From MGOM01 sp035455265 (GTDB lineage Bacteria; Chloroflexota; Anaerolineae; Anaerolineales; E44-bin32), in contig DATIFK010000031.1 in NCBI GenBank assembly GCA_035455265.1, positions 1-37,671 of the forward strand: a DNA stretch of 37,671 nucleotides, written 5' to 3'. Of the stretch, positions 33,300 through 37,671 are shown piece by piece. How positions within the stretch are numbered: position 1 is the first letter of the stretch; each line of letters begins with the position of its first letter. Both the position numbers and the translations under genes were made by a program. Below the pieces are notes generated by a model. It saw nothing but the letters and a program-made list of their open reading frames with translations. It did not search any database and had not been told where the DNA came from.

Positions 33300-36200
33300 A
33301 TGAGGGATCTCCTCCTTTCGTCTCGCCGGCGCACGTCGCCGCCGCTGCGGATTTGGCTATGGGCGGCGGCGTTGGCGATCGTCTGCGGCCTCCTGCCTGT
33401 GGGGCCCGCGCCCACGCACGCCCAATCGGGCTCGACAGCGGCCGTTCGAGGGACAGTGGTGGATGCCGCCACCGGTTCTCCCGTCGCCGGCGCCGAAGTG
33501 TCCATCACCGACCCGAGCCGCTCCACCGAGAGCGATGGCTCGGGCCGTTTCGCGTTGACCTCCATCGCTCTGTCCGGCGTGAGCCAGACCGCCACGGTTC
33601 AGGTTCAGGCGGCGGGCTACGGCGAGTGGGTCCTGCGAGACGTCCCGCTCATCGAAGGCGACACCCTGCAGCTGGAGGTCAAGCTGGAATCGGATCCGGT
33701 GGAGATCGTCGTGCCTCCACCGCGGTCGAGCCAGCCCAGCGGGCCGGAGGCGCTAGCGCAACGGTCGCTGCTGCCGATGGGTGCCGCCGCCGACCAGCTG
33801 ACCGCCCCGCTGCCCAGCACCATCCGCGTCCGGGTCACGGGCTACGCCTACTGCGACACGAGCCGACCCTACACCGTCAAGGTCGTCGATTTCAGGGAAT
33901 ACGTCAAACACGTTCTCCCCAACGAGTGGGTCCCCACCTGGCCGTGGGAGTCGCTGCGCGCCGGGGCCATGGCGGCCAAGATGTACGCCTGGCGCATCAT
34001 CTCCATCGGCGGGAAGTGGTCCGACGCCGACGTCTACGACAGCACGTGTGACCAGGTCTACATCCCCAGCGTTTCCTACGCCTCCACCAATCGCGTCGTC
34101 GACGAGACCTGGAACTGGCGTCTGACGAAGGACGGCCAGTTGGTGCTGGCCGCCTATCGCGCCTACTACAGCCAATGCGTCAGCGCCGGGCTGTCCGGCC
34201 GCTGTATGGGCCAATGGGATACCTACTACCACGCCATCGGGAACAACGGCTACGCCAAGCTGACCTGGGACGAAATGCTCTACCGCTACTACACCGGAAG
34301 CCTGCTGACCCCGGTGTGGAACCCGCCCGGCGGATTCTCGCTCCGTTACTACGGCAACGGCTACGGCGACCTCGATCGAGTCAAGATCGCCCTCGACGCC
34401 CCGGCGCGTCCGGTCGATGCGGGGGACACCGACTTCACCCTCGAATGGTGGATGAAGGCCCTCGCCGCCGACAATGATTCGACGGCCGCCCAGTGCGGAG
34501 TCAGCGATGGCTGGAGGTTCGGAAACACCCTGCTCGACCGTGACGTCTTCGGAGCGGGCGACTTGGGCGACTATGGCGTCTCGCTGTCCAGCGGCCGGCT
34601 GGCCTTCGGCGCCAGCATCGGCTCGAACGGCACGACGGCTTGCGGCTCGACGATCGTGGCCGACGGACGGTGGCATCATGTCGCCGTGACCCGGCGGTTC
34701 GCCGACGGACGACTGCAGATCTACGTGGACGGCGCTCTGGATGGCGAGGCTGACGGTCCGGACGGCGACCTGCGCTACACCGACGGCCGGACGACAAGCT
34801 ACACGGACGATCCTTTCCTCGTGCTCGGCGCGGAGAAGCATGACCAGGGCGCCGCGTATCCGTCGTACAACGGCCTGATCGACGAGCTGCGCATCTCGAA
34901 CATCCTGCGCTACGACGGCGGCTTCACCCGGCCGTCGTCGCGCTTCTCCACCGACGCCAACACCGTCGGCCTGTACCATTTCGAAGAGGGCTTCGGCAAC
35001 ACGATCCACGACACCAGCGGGGCCGCCGGGGGCCCCAGCCATGGACTGCGCCGGTATGGCGGCGTGACCAACGGGCCGGAGTGGACCGACGATTCACCGT
35101 GGTTCGTCCCGCAGCCGACCCCTACGCCGTACTTTACGCCCACCCGAACGGCGACCCCGACACGAACCACGACCGCCACGCGTACGGCGACGGCCACCCG
35201 CACCCAGACCTTCACGCCGACGCCGTCAAACACGCCGACCTCATCGCCGACCCGCACCTCCACCCGCACTCCGACTCCTACACGCACAGCGACCTCCACC
35301 CGCACCCAGACCTTCACGCCGACGCCGTCGAACACGCCGACCCCGTCGCGCACGCCGACTTCATCGCCGACCCGCACCTCCACCCGCACTCCGACTCCTA
35401 CACGCACGGCGACGCCCACCCGCACCGCCACTCTCTCCCCGACGGCCTCCAACACGCCGACGGCCACCCGCACGCGGACCGCCTCGCGAACCCCGACTGC
35501 ATCGGCAACCCGCAAGCCGACGCGTACCCCGACACCGACGAACACCCGCAAGCCCACGCGCACGCCGACACCCACGCCGACCGTCACCAACACGCGTAAG
35601 CCCACCCGCACACCAACGCCGACCAACACCCGCAAACCGACGCGGACGCCTACACCCACGGCGACTCGCAAGCCCACCCGGACCGCCACCGCGACGCCGA
35701 CGATTACCAACACGCGCAAGCCTACGCGCACGCCCACACCGACCAACACGCGCAAGCCCACGCGCACCCCTACCCCGTCGAACACACCCAGGCCGACGCG
35801 CACCCCAACCGCCTCGCGCACCCCGACCATGACGCGGACTGCCACTCCCACACTGACCGTGCCCGCCACGTCTTCGCTGGCGTCCGCTCCAAGCGTTTCG
35901 GCCTCGGCCACACCGGGGCTAACCGCCACGCCAACGGCCTCGCCAACAAGCCTGACCGTCTTCGCCGTGATCGGGGACTATGGAGATACAGCCGGTGCCG
36001 AAGGGGCCGTGGCGACGCTCGTGGCGTCGTGGAACCCGGAATTCATCCTCACGACCGGGGACAACAACTACCCTGACGGAGACGCTTCCACCATCGACGC
36101 CAACATCGGCCAGTACTACTCGGGCTTCATCGGTTCCTACACAGGGTCATACGGAAGCGGCGCGGACAGCAATCGATTCTTCCCGTCGCTGGGCAATCAC

Positions 36201-36938
36201 GACTGGGCCGCCGCCGGCGCGACCCCTTACCTGGACTACTTCACGCTGCCGGGCAACGAGCGCTACTACAGCTTCACCTGGGGCCCGGTGGAGTTCTTTG
36301 CAGTCGACAGCGACCCCAATGAGCCCGACGGCATCGACTCATCCTCGGCTCAGGCAGCCTGGCTTCACTCAGCCCTGGCCGCCTCCACCGCGCCCTGGCA
36401 GATCGTGTACTTCCACCACCCGCCTTTGTCTTCGGGATCCCACGGTTCAACCCCCGCGCTGCAGTGGCCCTTCGCCGCCTGGGGCGCCGATGCGGTCCTG
36501 AGCGGCCACGATCACACCTACGAGAGGCTGCAGGTCGACGGGATCCCGTATGTCGTCAACGGATTGGGCGGCCGGAGCATCCACGACTTCGCCGCCTCAC
36601 TGCCCGAGTCCCAGGTGCGATACAACGCCGACTACGGCGCCGTGCGCGTCGAGGCGACCGAGGGATGGTTGCGCTTTGAATTCATCGGCACGTCGGGGGC
36701 GGTCACCGACTCCTTCACGCTGACGGCCCCCGTCGCTGCGTTGCCGACGCCGGCGCCGACCGCGGGGGACCTCAATGTGGACGGAGCCGTCGACATCGTC
36801 GATGTCCAGCTGTCGGTGAACGTGATCCTGGGTCAGGAGTCCGATTCGTCGCTCTCCCGCCGGGGCGATGTCAACGGCGACGGAACCCCGGACGTGCTTG
36901 ACCTCCAGACGATCGTCGCCATCATCCTTCAATCGTGA
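33300..36938 (+). CDS. Secreted multi-domain protein: SpoIID-like, LamG-like, TPT linker, metallophosphoesterase, dockerin-like
   Basis: A 1,212-aa exported protein; the ATG at 33300 gives a signal peptide ending near THAQSG. No clear Shine-Dalgarno is seen. Domains in order: a carboxypeptidase-regulatory-like fold (about 45-120); a SpoIID/LytB-like region (about 177-330) with SLRAGAMAAKMYAWRI; a LamG/concanavalin-like domain (about 343-567) with WHHVAVTRRFADGRLQIYVDG; a Thr/Pro/Arg-rich linker (about 600-880); a calcineurin-like phosphoesterase (about 883-1140) with GDYGDT, TTGDNNY, GNHDW, FHHPP and SGHDHTYER; and two dockerin-like calcium loops (DLNVDGAVDIVD, DVNGDGTPDVLD) at the C-terminus. 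It should sit outside the cell and act on envelope or environmental polymers. The exact substrates are unknown. Confidence 0.93.
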   Translation: MRDLLLSSRRRTSPPLRIWLWAAALAIVCGLLPVGPAPTHAQSGSTAAVRGTVVDAATGSPVAGAEVSITDPSRSTESDGSGRFALTSIALSGVSQTATVQVQAAGYGEWVLRDVPLIEGDTLQLEVKLESDPVEIVVPPPRSSQPSGPEALAQRSLLPMGAAADQLTAPLPSTIRVRVTGYAYCDTSRPYTVKVVDFREYVKHVLPNEWVPTWPWESLRAGAMAAKMYAWRIISIGGKWSDADVYDSTCDQVYIPSVSYASTNRVVDETWNWRLTKDGQLVLAAYRAYYSQCVSAGLSGRCMGQWDTYYHAIGNNGYAKLTWDEMLYRYYTGSLLTPVWNPPGGFSLRYYGNGYGDLDRVKIALDAPARPVDAGDTDFTLEWWMKALAADNDSTAAQCGVSDGWRFGNTLLDRDVFGAGDLGDYGVSLSSGRLAFGASIGSNGTTACGSTIVADGRWHHVAVTRRFADGRLQIYVDGALDGEADGPDGDLRYTDGRTTSYTDDPFLVLGAEKHDQGAAYPSYNGLIDELRISNILRYDGGFTRPSSRFSTDANTVGLYHFEEGFGNTIHDTSGAAGGPSHGLRRYGGVTNGPEWTDDSPWFVPQPTPTPYFTPTRTATPTRTTTATRTATATRTQTFTPTPSNTPTSSPTRTSTRTPTPTRTATSTRTQTFTPTPSNTPTPSRTPTSSPTRTSTRTPTPTRTATPTRTATLSPTASNTPTATRTRTASRTPTASATRKPTRTPTPTNTRKPTRTPTPTPTVTNTRKPTRTPTPTNTRKPTRTPTPTATRKPTRTATATPTITNTRKPTRTPTPTNTRKPTRTPTPSNTPRPTRTPTASRTPTMTRTATPTLTVPATSSLASAPSVSASATPGLTATPTASPTSLTVFAVIGDYGDTAGAEGAVATLVASWNPEFILTTGDNNYPDGDASTIDANIGQYYSGFIGSYTGSYGSGADSNRFFPSLGNHDWAAAGATPYLDYFTLPGNERYYSFTWGPVEFFAVDSDPNEPDGIDSSSAQAAWLHSALAASTAPWQIVYFHHPPLSSGSHGSTPALQWPFAAWGADAVLSGHDHTYERLQVDGIPYVVNGLGGRSIHDFAASLPESQVRYNADYGAVRVEATEGWLRFEFIGTSGAVTDSFTLTAPVAALPTPAPTAGDLNVDGAVDIVDVQLSVNVILGQESDSSLSRRGDVNGDGTPDVLDLQTIVAIILQS
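35115..35862 (+). repeat. Low-complexity repeat encoding the Thr-Pro-Thr-Arg linker
   Basis: A stretch of about 750 bases is built from short units such as ACNCCNACN and ACCCGCAAGCCCACGCGC. A 47-base segment at 35241-35287 recurs exactly at 35361-35407 (120-base shift), and a 12-residue unit like NTRKPTRTPTPT appears several times later. It encodes a flexible, probably glycosylated, surface linker and is prone to length change by recombination. Confidence 0.9.
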
Positions 36939-37110
36939 CGCCCCGCCGGTCCCCGCGAGGCTCTGCCGGGAGGCGGGCCGTTCGTCGATGGACGGCGGGC
37001 AGCCGAGCGGCACGGATCTTGCTCCGTTCCAGGACTTCGCATGAGAGACGAGTCGCTCAGTCCCCCGAATGTGCAGGACCCACCCATCGCCAACAGGCCC
37101 TGACCTGCTG

Positions 37111-37671
37111 ATGCGAAAGGTCCTTCTTCTCTTCGCGCTGGCCTGGATGGTGGGTGTGGTGCGGCACGCGCCTGCCGCCGCGCCGGATCAGGAGGGCCCC
37201 TCCGGCGCCCGAGGGTCGGGCGGAAGCCCCGCGGCATGGCTGTCGACCGAGGGGAATGCTCGAGCCTGGAACGCCTCCGATTGGCTAACCCAACTGGATC
37301 CGCTCCTTGGCGGGACGGGCCCCCTCGACCTGGTGGGCCCTCGCCCCTCGCGGTGGCTCCAGGTGGAAGTGCGCAATCCTCCGGTGTCGGACGGCGAGTT
37401 CGTCTGGGGACCGAACGTGGGCCCATTCGATGTGGTCGCCTTCCTCGAGACGAAGGGTTCCCCGCTGGCTCCCTACGGCCAGGATGTCGCCTTGTGGGCC
37501 AGCTACAGCAGCGTCAATCCCAAACTGTTGCTGGCGGCCCTGGAATTCCGATACGGTCTTGTGACGGCCCTCCCTTCCAGCGCCACGGCGGATGAGGTGC
37601 GCGCAACCATTGGAGACACGGCCGTCACCATGGCAAGGGCCTTCTACGAGCACCTGTACCGCTGGGGAGAG
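37111..37671 (+). CDS. Secreted protein, 3' end cut by window edge
   Basis: From the ATG at 37111, 187 residues are read without a stop to the window end. It begins with a signal peptide (MRKVLLLFALAWMVGVV, then APAAAPDQ). The later block LWASYSSVNPKLLLAALEFRYG resembles the N-terminal region of secreted cell-wall peptidases (M23-linked) of Chloroflexota, but the catalytic part is outside the window, so this is only a suggestion. The 172-base spacer before it has no clear promoter or strong terminator. Confidence 0.75.
   Translation, partial: MRKVLLLFALAWMVGVVRHAPAAAPDQEGPSGARGSGGSPAAWLSTEGNARAWNASDWLTQLDPLLGGTGPLDLVGPRPSRWLQVEVRNPPVSDGEFVWGPNVGPFDVVAFLETKGSPLAPYGQDVALWASYSSVNPKLLLAALEFRYGLVTALPSSATADEVRATIGDTAVTMARAFYEHLYRWGE

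Noticed and set aside
35115..35862. Repeat stretch as a possible CRISPR array
   Set aside because: The units lie in frame within a long coding sequence, vary in length and have no unique spacers of constant size.
34910..35929. 339-aa minus-strand frame of Val/Gly/Arg repeats opposite the TPT linker
   Set aside because: It is the mirror of the plus-strand Thr-Pro-Thr-Arg repeats. The plus-strand frame links clear domains on both sides, so the minus frame is a shadow.

Overview
This 37.7-kb, high-GC window reads as ordinary bacterial chromosome, most likely from a Chloroflexota (Anaerolineae-like) genome. That placement is an inference. It rests on a very long Thr-Pro-Thr-Arg linker in a secreted protein, a SAM-I riboswitch before metK, a CIRCE-controlled hrcA-grpE-dnaK-dnaJ operon, a short prolyl-tRNA synthetase and vegetative promoters of consensus type (often TGnTATAAT). 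No phage, insertion sequence, CRISPR array, tRNA or rRNA was found.

Layout. (1) 1-3.3 kb, minus: a five-gene, overlapping operon of lipoprotein, 42-aa one-helix microprotein, MBOAT acyltransferase, SGNH protein and acyl carrier protein (cut by the window edge). The four last parts match DltX, DltB, DltD and DltC of D-alanylation, so this looks like a Dlt-type envelope acylation system with an unknown acyl group and acceptor. (2) 3.4-7.1 kb, plus: an ABC-2 exporter and two unrecognised genes, one with an HELTH motif. (3) 7.3-11.2 kb, minus: prs, meaB, a free-standing B12-binding mutase domain, trpS and trxA. (4) 11.3-17.1 kb, plus: heat-shock operon with CIRCE, then prmA. (5) 17.2-22.7 kb, minus: an S1-like protein, bS21 and IF-1 behind a perfect consensus promoter, then a phosphoribosyltransferase, a methyltransferase, two small genes and an AI-2E family transporter. 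(6) 22.8-31.6 kb, minus: a tightly packed series from a MazG-like pyrophosphohydrolase through a phosphoesterase, a ParB-like protein, an APH-like kinase, a LOG-family protein, proS, a small membrane protein, a helical-repeat protein, rpsO and pnp. (7) 31.7-33.2 kb, minus: metK with promoter, SAM-I riboswitch and terminator. (8) 33.3-37.7 kb, plus: a 1,212-aa secreted fusion (SpoIID-like, LamG-like, TPT linker, metallophosphoesterase, dockerin-like), and the start of another secreted protein.

The most interesting items are the Dlt-like operon with its microprotein, the multi-domain secreted fusion, the attenuator-like leader of the MazG-like gene, the metK riboswitch, and a family of 7-bp-period intergenic repeats arranged as inverted arrays.
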